In this document: positions 52,909 to 59,875 of the stretch, one piece after another
How the letters are laid out: each line of letters starts with the position of its first letter
How positions within the stretch are numbered: the first letter of the stretch is position 1
DNA from: Corynebacterium marinum DSM 44953
GTDB lineage: Bacteria > Actinomycetota > Actinomycetes > Mycobacteriales > Mycobacteriaceae
Direction of reading: 5' to 3'
NCBI RefSeq assembly: GCF_000835165.1
Contig: NZ_CP007790.1
Span: 186,001 to 250,000, forward strand
DNA length: 64,000 bases
Notes under the pieces: model-generated
The model's input: the letters and a program-made list of their open reading frames with translations, nothing else
Database searches by the model: none
What the model was told of the DNA's origin: nothing
Translations under genes and position numbers: made by a program

Positions 52909-54053
52909 GCATCCCCGCCGGCACCTCACTCATGGAGAAAGTGCAGCGCAGGCTCGTGGACTCTCCCGCCGCTGCCACCGACGCCGCCGAACTCGCCCGC
53001 CTCATCCGGGAGGAGGCGGGCGTCATCTCCGACGTCGACGTCCTCGACCTGCTCCGGCGCCTGCGCCACGACTCCACCGGAGTCGGGCTGCTCGAGGCAG
53101 TACTGTCCCTCGACGGCATCACCGACATCGTGGTCAACGGGCCGGACCAGGTGTGGTTCGACCGCGGCGCCGGGCTGGAACGCGCTGAGGTCGCCTTCGC
53201 CGACGACGCCGAGGTGCGCCAGCTGGCCACCCGCCTGGCCACCGCCTGCGGCCGCCGGCTCGACGACGCCCAACCCTTCGCCGACGGTCGGCTCACCCGC
53301 GACGACGGCTCCATCATCCGCATCCACGCGCTGCTCGCCCCGCCCTCGGCCCACCACACGTGCCTGAGCCTGCGGGTGCTGCGCCAGGCGACGACCACGC
53401 TCAGCCAGCTCGTCGCCCGCGGGACGGTGGGCGAGGAGATCGCGCAGGTGCTGCGCGGCGTCGTCAAGCACCACCGCGCCTTCCTCGTCGTCGGCGGCAC
53501 CGGCACCGGGAAGACCACTCTGCTGGCGGCGCTGCTGGCAGAGGTCAGCCACAGAGAGAGGATCCTGTGCATCGAGGACACCGCAGAGTTACAGCCCCCG
53601 CACCCGCACGTGCTCAACCTGGTGGCCCGGTCCCGCAACATTGAGGGCAGCGGCGAGATCACCATGTCCGACCTGCTCAAACAGGCGCTGCGTATGCGGC
53701 CCGACCGCATCGTCGTCGGCGAGATCCGCGGGGCGGAGGTCGTCGACCTGCTCGCGGCGCTCAACACGGGGCACCGGGGAGGAGCCGGCACCATCCACGC
53801 CAACTCGCTGGCGGAGGTCCCCGCCCGTATGGAGGCCCTCGCGGCGCTCGGCGGACTCGACCGGGCGGCACTGCACTCCCAGTTGGCGGCGGCTGTCGAC
53901 GTGGTCGTCGTGATGCGCCGGCTCGACGACGGCCGCCGCATCGTCCACCAGCTCGGCCTGCTCAGCGGCGTACCCGTGGCGGCGCACCCCGTGTGGGACA
54001 GCGACCACGGCGCGCTCCCGGGCTTCGAGGCTCTCAGGCAGGCCCTCCCATGA
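52905..54053 (+). CDS. Tad/type II secretion ATPase (CpaF/TadA family)
   Basis: A 382-residue hexameric secretion ATPase. Motifs: VVGGTGTGKTTLLAALL (Walker A), the Asp box CIEDTAELQ, RPDRIVVGEIRGAE (Walker B), and NTGHRGGAGTIHANS (His box). The N-terminal domain contains ITDIVVNGPDQVWFDRGAGL, typical of CpaF. GTG start at 52905 overlaps ssd. It powers pilin assembly or substrate export by the TadB-TadC membrane platform. Confidence 0.94.
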   Translation: MSIPAGTSLMEKVQRRLVDSPAAATDAAELARLIREEAGVISDVDVLDLLRRLRHDSTGVGLLEAVLSLDGITDIVVNGPDQVWFDRGAGLERAEVAFADDAEVRQLATRLATACGRRLDDAQPFADGRLTRDDGSIIRIHALLAPPSAHHTCLSLRVLRQATTTLSQLVARGTVGEEIAQVLRGVVKHHRAFLVVGGTGTGKTTLLAALLAEVSHRERILCIEDTAELQPPHPHVLNLVARSRNIEGSGEITMSDLLKQALRMRPDRIVVGEIRGAEVVDLLAALNTGHRGGAGTIHANSLAEVPARMEALAALGGLDRAALHSQLAAAVDVVVVMRRLDDGRRIVHQLGLLSGVPVAAHPVWDSDHGALPGFEALRQALP

Positions 54054-54826
54054 CTGTCCTCCTGTTGACGGCCGCCCATCTGGCGTTGACCGCCCCCGCA
54101 CCGGCCGGCCGGCTGCGTCCCGGCCCGCCGACGAAGCTCCGCGCGCTGCTTCCCCTGGCCGCGGGCGCGGGTCTAGCGGCCTTCCTGGTGCTCGGCCGGC
54201 TCAGCGTCGCGGTCGCCGCGCTGCTCATCGCCGGCACCGCGGGGTGGGCGGTCCGCGGCATGCGCACACGCCGCCGCACCCTCCGGCGTGAAACCGTCGC
54301 CGCATCCTTCCTCGGCCACCTCTGCGGTGAACTGCAGGCCGGCAGCGCCATGCCCGACGCGGTGGAGCACGCCGCCGCCAACCTGCCCGAGGACACCCCG
54401 CCCGAGCTCGCCCGCACCCTGCGCCGGGTCTGCGGTCACCTCCGGCGCGGGGCGTCGGGGGCGCGCATCCTGACGGAAAGCTCGGGCGAGGTACCCGAAC
54501 TGGCGGGACTGGGGACGCTCTGGTCGCTCGCCGACCGCCACGGGCTGCCGCTGGCCCCGCTGGTGGGGCAGGCGCAGACGCGCATCGACACCCGCCTGCG
54601 CCACCGCACCGCCACGTCCGCCACGCTCCAGGGGCCGCAGGCGACCGCGGTGATCCTCACCCTGCTGCCTTTCGCCGGAATCGCGATGGGCACCGCGATG
54701 GGGGCCGACCCTGTCGGCTTCCTCCTCGGCGGGGGACTGGGCGGCATCCTGCTGGTCGCCGGCACAGCCCTGGCAGCGGCCGGATTCGTGTGGTCCCGCC
54801 ACATCATCGGGAGGGCGGCCCCGTGA
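54050..54826 (+). CDS. TadB-like type II secretion system F protein
   Basis: A 258-residue membrane platform protein. Two TMs near the N-terminus (about 42-75) and two at the C-terminus (about 200-255) flank the GspF-like cytoplasmic domain (ASFLGHLCGELQAGSAMPDA, about 84-103). ATG overlaps the ATPase stop (ATGA). Confidence 0.88.
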   Translation: MTVLLLTAAHLALTAPAPAGRLRPGPPTKLRALLPLAAGAGLAAFLVLGRLSVAVAALLIAGTAGWAVRGMRTRRRTLRRETVAASFLGHLCGELQAGSAMPDAVEHAAANLPEDTPPELARTLRRVCGHLRRGASGARILTESSGEVPELAGLGTLWSLADRHGLPLAPLVGQAQTRIDTRLRHRTATSATLQGPQATAVILTLLPFAGIAMGTAMGADPVGFLLGGGLGGILLVAGTALAAAGFVWSRHIIGRAAP

Positions 54827-55377
54827 CACTCGTCCTCCTCGCACTCGTGCTGCTCCTGCCCGAACCCCGCGCCGCCGACCGCCTGCGGGTGCGCGGTCCG
54901 AAGACCCCGCGCGACGGGCCGCGCGCCGGCGCCGATCCTGACCGCCTGGCGCTCGCCGCCGACATCGACCTCTACGCCGCGTGCCTGCGCGCCGGGTTGA
55001 CCCCGGCCGCGGCCGCCGTGGCCCTGGCCGAGGCCGGCAGCGACCCCGTCACCGGGGAGGCCTGGCGTGCCGTGTCTGCGCTCCTGGCGATCGGGGTGCC
55101 CGCCGAACGTGCCTGGGCGGAGGTCGCTGACCTACCAGGCCTGGGCGACCTCGCCGGACTGGCCCGGATGTCCGGGCGCTCCGGCTCCGCCATGTCGGAG
55201 GCCTGCGGACGCATCAGCGCCGGCCTGCGGGCCGCCGCCGCCGACCGGGCCACCGCCCGCGCCGAACGCGCAGGGGTGCTCATTGCCCTGCCGCTGACGG
55301 CCTGTTTCCTGCCCGCCTTCCTCGTGCTCGGCCTGGCCCCCGTGGTCATCAGCCTGGGCACCGAACTACTCAGCTGA
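54823..55377 (+). CDS. TadC-like type II secretion system F protein
   Basis: A 184-residue GspF-domain protein, shorter than typical TadC (about 270-300): the N-terminal TM pair is reduced to one short hydrophobic stretch (1-12). The GspF core DIDLYAACLRAGLTPAAAAV and the C-terminal hydrophobic segment (about 155-180) are present. The GTG overlaps the tadB stop (GTGA). It pairs with TadB in the inner-membrane platform. Confidence 0.85.
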   Translation: MTLVLLALVLLLPEPRAADRLRVRGPKTPRDGPRAGADPDRLALAADIDLYAACLRAGLTPAAAAVALAEAGSDPVTGEAWRAVSALLAIGVPAERAWAEVADLPGLGDLAGLARMSGRSGSAMSEACGRISAGLRAAAADRATARAERAGVLIALPLTACFLPAFLVLGLAPVVISLGTELLS

Positions 55378-55400
55378 CATCACTCACCAAGGAGAAGAAC

Positions 55401-55586
55401 ATGACCCTCTACCACCGAACCCGCACCCTGCTGACCAGCGACGACGGAATGTCGACGGTGGAATACGCCATGGGTAGCCTCGCGGCCGCGGCGCTGGCCG
55501 CCGTGCTCTATGCCGTCGTCAACGCCCAGGGCGTGGTCGACGCGATCGAGTCGATCATCACCGACGCTCTGTCCAGCGCCCCCTGA
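55401..55586 (+). CDS. Flp/DUF4244-type prepilin
   Basis: A 61-residue class III prepilin-like protein. A short leader ends in TSDDG, after which MSTVEYAMGSLAAAALAAVL forms the hydrophobic N-terminal helix with Glu at mature position 5, as required for processing by a prepilin peptidase. No peptidase gene is in the cluster. The ribosome site AAGGAGAAGAAC lies before the ATG. It is the presumed major subunit. Confidence 0.88.
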   Translation: MTLYHRTRTLLTSDDGMSTVEYAMGSLAAAALAAVLYAVVNAQGVVDAIESIITDALSSAP

Positions 55587-55858
55587 TGTCCACGATCGAA
55601 TCGGCACTCGGCCTGGCTAGCCTCGTCGCGGTGTGCGGGCTCATCGTGGGGGCGATCGCCACGATGGCAGCCCACCTGACTGCGGTCGACGCCGCCGGGG
55701 CGGCGGCCCGCGCCCACGCCATCGGCGTGGACTACCGCCCCGTGCGCGGAGAGGTGCGCGTCACCGAATCCGGCGGTCTGGCCACCGCTACCGCCACGGT
55801 GCCCTCGCCGTTGGGCGACCGTACCCACCGGGCGATCTTCCCGGTGGAGGCGCACTAA
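55586..55858 (+). CDS. TadE-like minor pilin
   Basis: A 90-residue protein that starts MSTIESALGLASLV, so the Glu5-containing pilin-like helix begins right at the N-terminus. The single TM (5-30) is followed by a small exported domain of beta character. The start overlaps the prepilin stop by one base. It belongs to the TadE family found in this actinobacterial cluster. Confidence 0.85.
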   Translation: MSTIESALGLASLVAVCGLIVGAIATMAAHLTAVDAAGAAARAHAIGVDYRPVRGEVRVTESGGLATATATVPSPLGDRTHRAIFPVEAH

Positions 55859-55860
55859 CC

Positions 55861-56154
55861 GTGCCGACCATCGCCGCCGCCGGGTTCTCCGCCGCACTGA
55901 TCAGCCTGTCGCTGGTGGTGGTCGGGGCGGCCGCCCAGGTCAGCGCCCACCATCAGGCCCGGGTGGCGGCCGACGTCGCCGCAGTGGCGGCCGCCGCCGC
56001 GCACTCCCGCGGCGAGGACGGCTGCGCCGTGGCGCGGCAGGTGGCGGGGCGCAACGGGGCCTCGATGAGCGGGTGCGGGGTGTCGGGGGCGGACGTCACC
56101 GTCACCGTGGCTGTCCGCGGAAGGGAGGTCACGTCGACGGCGGGGCCGGTGTAG
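55861..56154 (+). CDS. TadE/TadG-like protein of the DECH-helicase neighbourhood
   Basis: A 97-residue protein with one N-terminal TM (GFSAALISLSLVVVGAAAQV) and a short exported part with two Cys (GEDGCAVAR and MSGCGVS) that could form a disulfide. It belongs to the small Rv3655c-like proteins always found between tad genes and the DECH helicase. The GTG at 55861 lies two bases after the tadE stop. The 3' end overlaps the convergent helicase gene by 26 bases. Confidence 0.8.
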   Translation: MPTIAAAGFSAALISLSLVVVGAAAQVSAHHQARVAADVAAVAAAAAHSRGEDGCAVARQVAGRNGASMSGCGVSGADVTVTVAVRGREVTSTAGPV

Positions 56155-58498
56155 CTCCCGTCATGGTCACCAGGGCGCCCAGCAGCTTCAACGCGCCGGC
56201 CTTGTCCAGCGGGTTGTTGCCGTTGCCGCACTTGGGCGACTGCACGCACGAGGGGCAGCCCGACTCGCAGCCGCAGGAGCGCACCGCCTCGAAGGTCGCC
56301 CGGATCCACTCCGGGAAGCGGGCGAATCCGGCATCGGCGAAACCCGCGCCGCCGGGGTGTCCGTCGTAGACGAACACCGTCGGCAGGTGCGTGTCCGGGT
56401 GCAGGGCGGTGGACACCCCGCCGATGTCCCAGCGGTCGCACGTGGCGATCAGCGGCAGCAGCCCGATCGCCGCGTGCTCCGCCGCGTGCAGCGAGCCCGG
56501 GGCGTCGGCTGCGGCGATGCCCATCGCCTCGAGCGCGAGCGGGTCGACGGTGTAGGCGACCGCGCGGGTGCGCAGGCGCTGCTCCGGCATGTCCAGGGGG
56601 ACGAGATCGGAACTGCTGCCGTCGGCGAGTGTGACCAGGTAACCGGTCACCCGGTCGGTGACCTCCACCTCCACGTTCGCCGCCCACAGGCCGGGGGAGT
56701 AGTTGACCAGCTCATCCCCGCCCGGGGAGTCGAGGATGCGGATGTCGGTCGTCGAGCGGGCGACGGTGCTGTAGTCGGGGAGCTCCGGACGGGCCAGGGC
56801 GATGTGGTCGTCGAAGTCGAGCTCCTCGACGACGAAGCTCTCGCCCTGGTGCAGGTACACCGCGCCGGGATGGACCTGGGCGGCGGCGCGCGCCGCGTCG
56901 ACGGTGCCGAGCAACCGGCCGTCCGAGACATCGACGATCATGACCTCCTGCCCGGAACCGCCGCGCAGGTTGACGGAGGAATGGGCGGTGTCGGGGGTGA
57001 GGGGGGCGTCGCGGAGCGGGGCCGGGAACCAGCCGCGCGGGCGGCGGCGCAGAAAACCTTCGGCGGTGAGTTCGTCGACCACCTCCTGCGCCCCGAAAGC
57101 GACGACGTCCCGGTCGCTCAGTGGCTTCTCGACGGCTGCGCAGTAGACGTGTCCGCGCAGCACGTAGGGGTTGCGGGGGTTGAACACCGAACGCTCCACC
57201 GGCCGGCCCAGGAGCGCGTCGGGGTGGTGGATGAGGTAGGTGTCCATCGGCTCGTCGCGGGCGACGAGGACCACGATCGAGCCCTGCCCGCGCCGGCCGG
57301 CCCGCCCGGCCTGCTGCCAGAAGCTGGCGACTGTGCCGGGGAAACCGGCGGTGACCACGGCGTCCAGGCCGCCGACGTCGATGCCCAGCTCGAGGGCGTT
57401 CGTCGTGGCCACACCCAGCAGGGTGCCGTCGTCGAGTTCGTGCTCCAGCCGGCGGCGGTCCTCCGCCAGGTAACCCGCCCGGTACGCGGCGATCCGACGT
57501 GCGAAATCCGGGCGGCCCATCGCCGACAGTGCCTCCCTGGCGCTCATCGCCACCACCTCTGCAGACCTGCGGGAACGTACGAAGGTCAGGGTGCGCGCGC
57601 CCTCCGCCACCAGGGTCGCCATGATGCCGGCGGCCTCCGTCGTGGCGGCCCGGCGGACCGGGGCACCCTGCTCGCCCTCCACCCCTTCGAGGAAACCCGG
57701 TTCCCACAGCATGACCGTCCGGGCCCCGGCCGGGGCGCCGTCCCCGGTCACCGCGGTGACCGGCCGGCCGATGAGGTTGGCCGCGTGGCCGGCGGGGTCG
57801 TTCGCCGTCGCAGACGCCAGGATCACCGTCGGCCGGGCCCCGTAGTGTGCGGCGATGCGGAGCAGTCGGCGCAGCACCAGGGACACGTTCGCCCCGAAGA
57901 CCCCGCGGTAGGTGTGACACTCGTCGACCACGATGAAACGCAGGTGCCGCAGCAGCCGGGCCCAGCGGGCATGGTTGGCCAGCACAGACATGTGCAGCAT
58001 GTCCGGGTTGGTGAACACGAACCGGGTGGCGTCGCGGATGCCGGCGCGCGCCTCGGAGGGTGTGTCCCCGTCGTAGGGGGCGGGGTGGATGGTCTGCAGT
58101 CCCCCGACTTCGCGGGTGAGGCGGCTCACCGCCGCGAGCTGGTCGGAGCCCAACGCCTTCGTCGGGGTCAGGTACAGGGCGCAGGCGGTGGGGTCGTCCG
58201 CCAGCCGGGTGAGGATGGGCAGGAGGTAGCCGAGCGACTTCCCCGAGGAGGTGCCGGTGGCGAGAACGACGTCGTTTCCCTCGTGGGCGAGGTCCGCGGT
58301 CTGCGCCTGATGGCTGTAAAGGGCGGTGATTCCGGTCTCGGCGAGAAAATTCTTCAGACCGGGGTGAACCCAGCCGGGCCATGCCACCGTGGCGGCGGGG
58401 CGGGCGGCGAGAGTTGTGGAATAAGTGCAGGTGGAGTCAGGAAAGCGGCGGATTATCTCGGCGGCGAGTTCTTCGCCCAGGGGGTTCGGCGTGGTCAT
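56129..58498 (-). CDS. DECH-box ATP-dependent helicase with C-terminal DUF1998-type zinc cluster
   Basis: A 789-residue superfamily 2 helicase. Motifs: ALYSHQAQTAD (Q region), LATGTSSGKSLGYLLP (I), TPTKALGSDQ (Ia), VVDECHTYRG (II, DECH), ILASATANDP (III), VATNALELGIDVGGLD (V) and QQAGRAGRRGQGS (VI). The C-terminal part has a four-cysteine cluster (CGCESGCPSCVQSPKC). Members of this group (Lhr/MrfA-like) act in DNA repair. The ATG at 58498 is chosen for the ribosome site AAAGGGG eight bases upstream; the frame stays open to 58600. It converges with the tad operon. Confidence 0.93.
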   Translation of the reverse strand: MTTPNPLGEELAAEIIRRFPDSTCTYSTTLAARPAATVAWPGWVHPGLKNFLAETGITALYSHQAQTADLAHEGNDVVLATGTSSGKSLGYLLPILTRLADDPTACALYLTPTKALGSDQLAAVSRLTREVGGLQTIHPAPYDGDTPSEARAGIRDATRFVFTNPDMLHMSVLANHARWARLLRHLRFIVVDECHTYRGVFGANVSLVLRRLLRIAAHYGARPTVILASATANDPAGHAANLIGRPVTAVTGDGAPAGARTVMLWEPGFLEGVEGEQGAPVRRAATTEAAGIMATLVAEGARTLTFVRSRRSAEVVAMSAREALSAMGRPDFARRIAAYRAGYLAEDRRRLEHELDDGTLLGVATTNALELGIDVGGLDAVVTAGFPGTVASFWQQAGRAGRRGQGSIVVLVARDEPMDTYLIHHPDALLGRPVERSVFNPRNPYVLRGHVYCAAVEKPLSDRDVVAFGAQEVVDELTAEGFLRRRPRGWFPAPLRDAPLTPDTAHSSVNLRGGSGQEVMIVDVSDGRLLGTVDAARAAAQVHPGAVYLHQGESFVVEELDFDDHIALARPELPDYSTVARSTTDIRILDSPGGDELVNYSPGLWAANVEVEVTDRVTGYLVTLADGSSSDLVPLDMPEQRLRTRAVAYTVDPLALEAMGIAAADAPGSLHAAEHAAIGLLPLIATCDRWDIGGVSTALHPDTHLPTVFVYDGHPGGAGFADAGFARFPEWIRATFEAVRSCGCESGCPSCVQSPKCGNGNNPLDKAGALKLLGALVTMTGATPAPPST

Positions 58499-58598
58499 TA
58501 AGTACACCCCTTTCCGTGGGAGAACGGTGGGTATTTCAGACCGGAAATGCCGTAAGACTATCGCGGAGGGAAGATTCATGACACACTGGGACCTGGTC

Positions 58599-58761
58599 AA
58601 GGTTCTGTGCGTTACGTTTACGTGCTCGCAAGGGATTTATGCGCGAGCACCCGAATCACCTCTCCTAATCAGGGGTTTGTGGTTTATCGGGGGTTCGATT
58701 ACGACCCGGTTGCCGGCATGTGTCGGCGCCGTACCTCCACATCAAGAAAAAGGTTAAAAAC
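58599..58761 (+). promoter_or_regulatory. Long 5' leader of cspA
   Basis: The 163 bases before cspA include a hairpin GTGCTCGC/GCGAGCAC (58622-58629 and 58643-58650) and AT-rich sequence (TTACGTTTACG, TTTGTGGTTTATC, ending AAAAAGGTTAAAAAC) unlike the rest of the window. A structured leader with temperature-dependent folding is typical of cold-shock genes. The promoter was not pinned down. Confidence 0.5.
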
Positions 58762-58965
58762 ATGGCACAGGGAACTGTGAAGTGGTTCAACGCTGAGAAG
58801 GGCTTCGGCTTTATCGCTCCGGCCGATGGCTCCGCTGACGTCTTCGTCCACTACTCCGAGATCCAGGGCGCGGGCTTCCGCACCCTCGAAGAGAACCAGC
58901 AGGTCGAGTTCGAGGTCGGCGAGGGCGCCAAGGGCCCGCAGGCCCAGGCTGTTCACCCGCTCTAA
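58762..58965 (+). CDS. cspA: Cold-shock protein
   Basis: A 67-residue cold-shock-domain protein binding single-stranded RNA and DNA. RNP1 (KGFGFI, 14-19) and RNP2 (VFVHYSEI, 27-34) are intact, and the start [14 protein letters not shown] is standard. The ribosome site AAAAAGG precedes the ATG. A strong hairpin terminator follows. Confidence 0.97.
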   Translation: MAQGTVKWFNAEKGFGFIAPADGSADVFVHYSEIQGAGFRTLEENQQVEFEVGEGAKGPQAQAVHPL

Positions 58966-58988
58966 ATCTCTCTGAGCACTTCAAGGAA

Positions 58989-59023
58989 ACTTTCGGCTCT
59001 CCAGTAGAGCCGGAAACAGTTTT
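58989..59023 (+). terminator. Terminator of cspA
   Basis: TTCGGCTCT (58991-58999) and AGAGCCGGAA (59004-59013) pair around CCAGT, followed by ACAGTTTTCTC. Confidence 0.75.
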
Positions 59024-59061
59024 CTCGCATGACCGTCCACCGCGTTTCGCGGGCAGGGCGG

Positions 59062-59676
59062 TCATTGTTGGTTTTCAGCCTGTTTCCGGTACACGTGTTC
59101 CTGCGCCCGCTGGATCACCAGGCCGACGAGCGTGCCCAGGGTGATGCCCACAGCCATGCCGATGAGGGGGTAGTCGGAGAACATCCGGCCCCCCAGGTAG
59201 CCGATGAGCGTGGCCTGGGTCGCCCAGATGAACACCCCGATGGTGTCGTAGAGGAAGAACCAGCGCCAGGGGTAGCGGACCGAGCCGAGCATGATCGTCA
59301 TGAACCAGCGTGCCCAGGGGATGAACCGGGCGACGATGATGGTGGTGCCGGCCCTCCGGCGGATGTTGAGGCGCACCCACGAGACTGCCCTCCCCCGGGC
59401 GGAGTCGTCGGGGACGCGCTCGACGAACCCGATCAGGCGGGTGCCCAGGAAATAGCAGAGGTTGTCGCCGATCATGGCGGCGGCCACGGCAATCTGGATG
59501 ACCGTGAACAGGTGCGGGACTCCCCGGGCCCCGGACCAGGATCCGGCCAGGGTGAGGACCGCCTCGCTGGGGATGAGCGGCAGCAGGGAATCCAGGATGA
59601 CCAGCAGCGCGAGGACGGGGTAGAAGGCCGGAAGCGTCAGCAGGGTCTCCACCCAGGTCACGATCTGGTCCGTCAT
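59062..59676 (-). CDS. DedA/SNARE-associated (VTT domain) membrane protein
   Basis: A 204-residue DedA-family protein, related to the undecaprenyl-phosphate and lipid flippases. The family motifs are DSLLPLIPSEAVLTLAG (re-entrant loop with Glu, 29-45), GDNLCYFLGTRL, and FIPWARWFMTIMLGSVRYPWRWFF. About five TMs. The substrate is probably a lipid carrier, inferred from the family. It converges with cspA. Confidence 0.9.
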   Translation of the reverse strand: MTDQIVTWVETLLTLPAFYPVLALLVILDSLLPLIPSEAVLTLAGSWSGARGVPHLFTVIQIAVAAAMIGDNLCYFLGTRLIGFVERVPDDSARGRAVSWVRLNIRRRAGTTIIVARFIPWARWFMTIMLGSVRYPWRWFFLYDTIGVFIWATQATLIGYLGGRMFSDYPLIGMAVGITLGTLVGLVIQRAQEHVYRKQAENQQ

Positions 59677-59875
59677 TCAGGCGACGCTATCCGCCGCGCC
59701 GGACAGGACGCCGTGCATCCAGCTGTGAGTTTCCGGTGAGTCGGGCGGCCACAGGAGGGCCATTAAATACTGTGTAACGTGTTACCCAGTCCCGGGTGTC
59801 AGCTAGAGTCACCCGGAAAGGACGGGTTCACCCGTCGAACCGGCAGTGGCAGCAGGATGAGAGGGAAGTTTCCCC

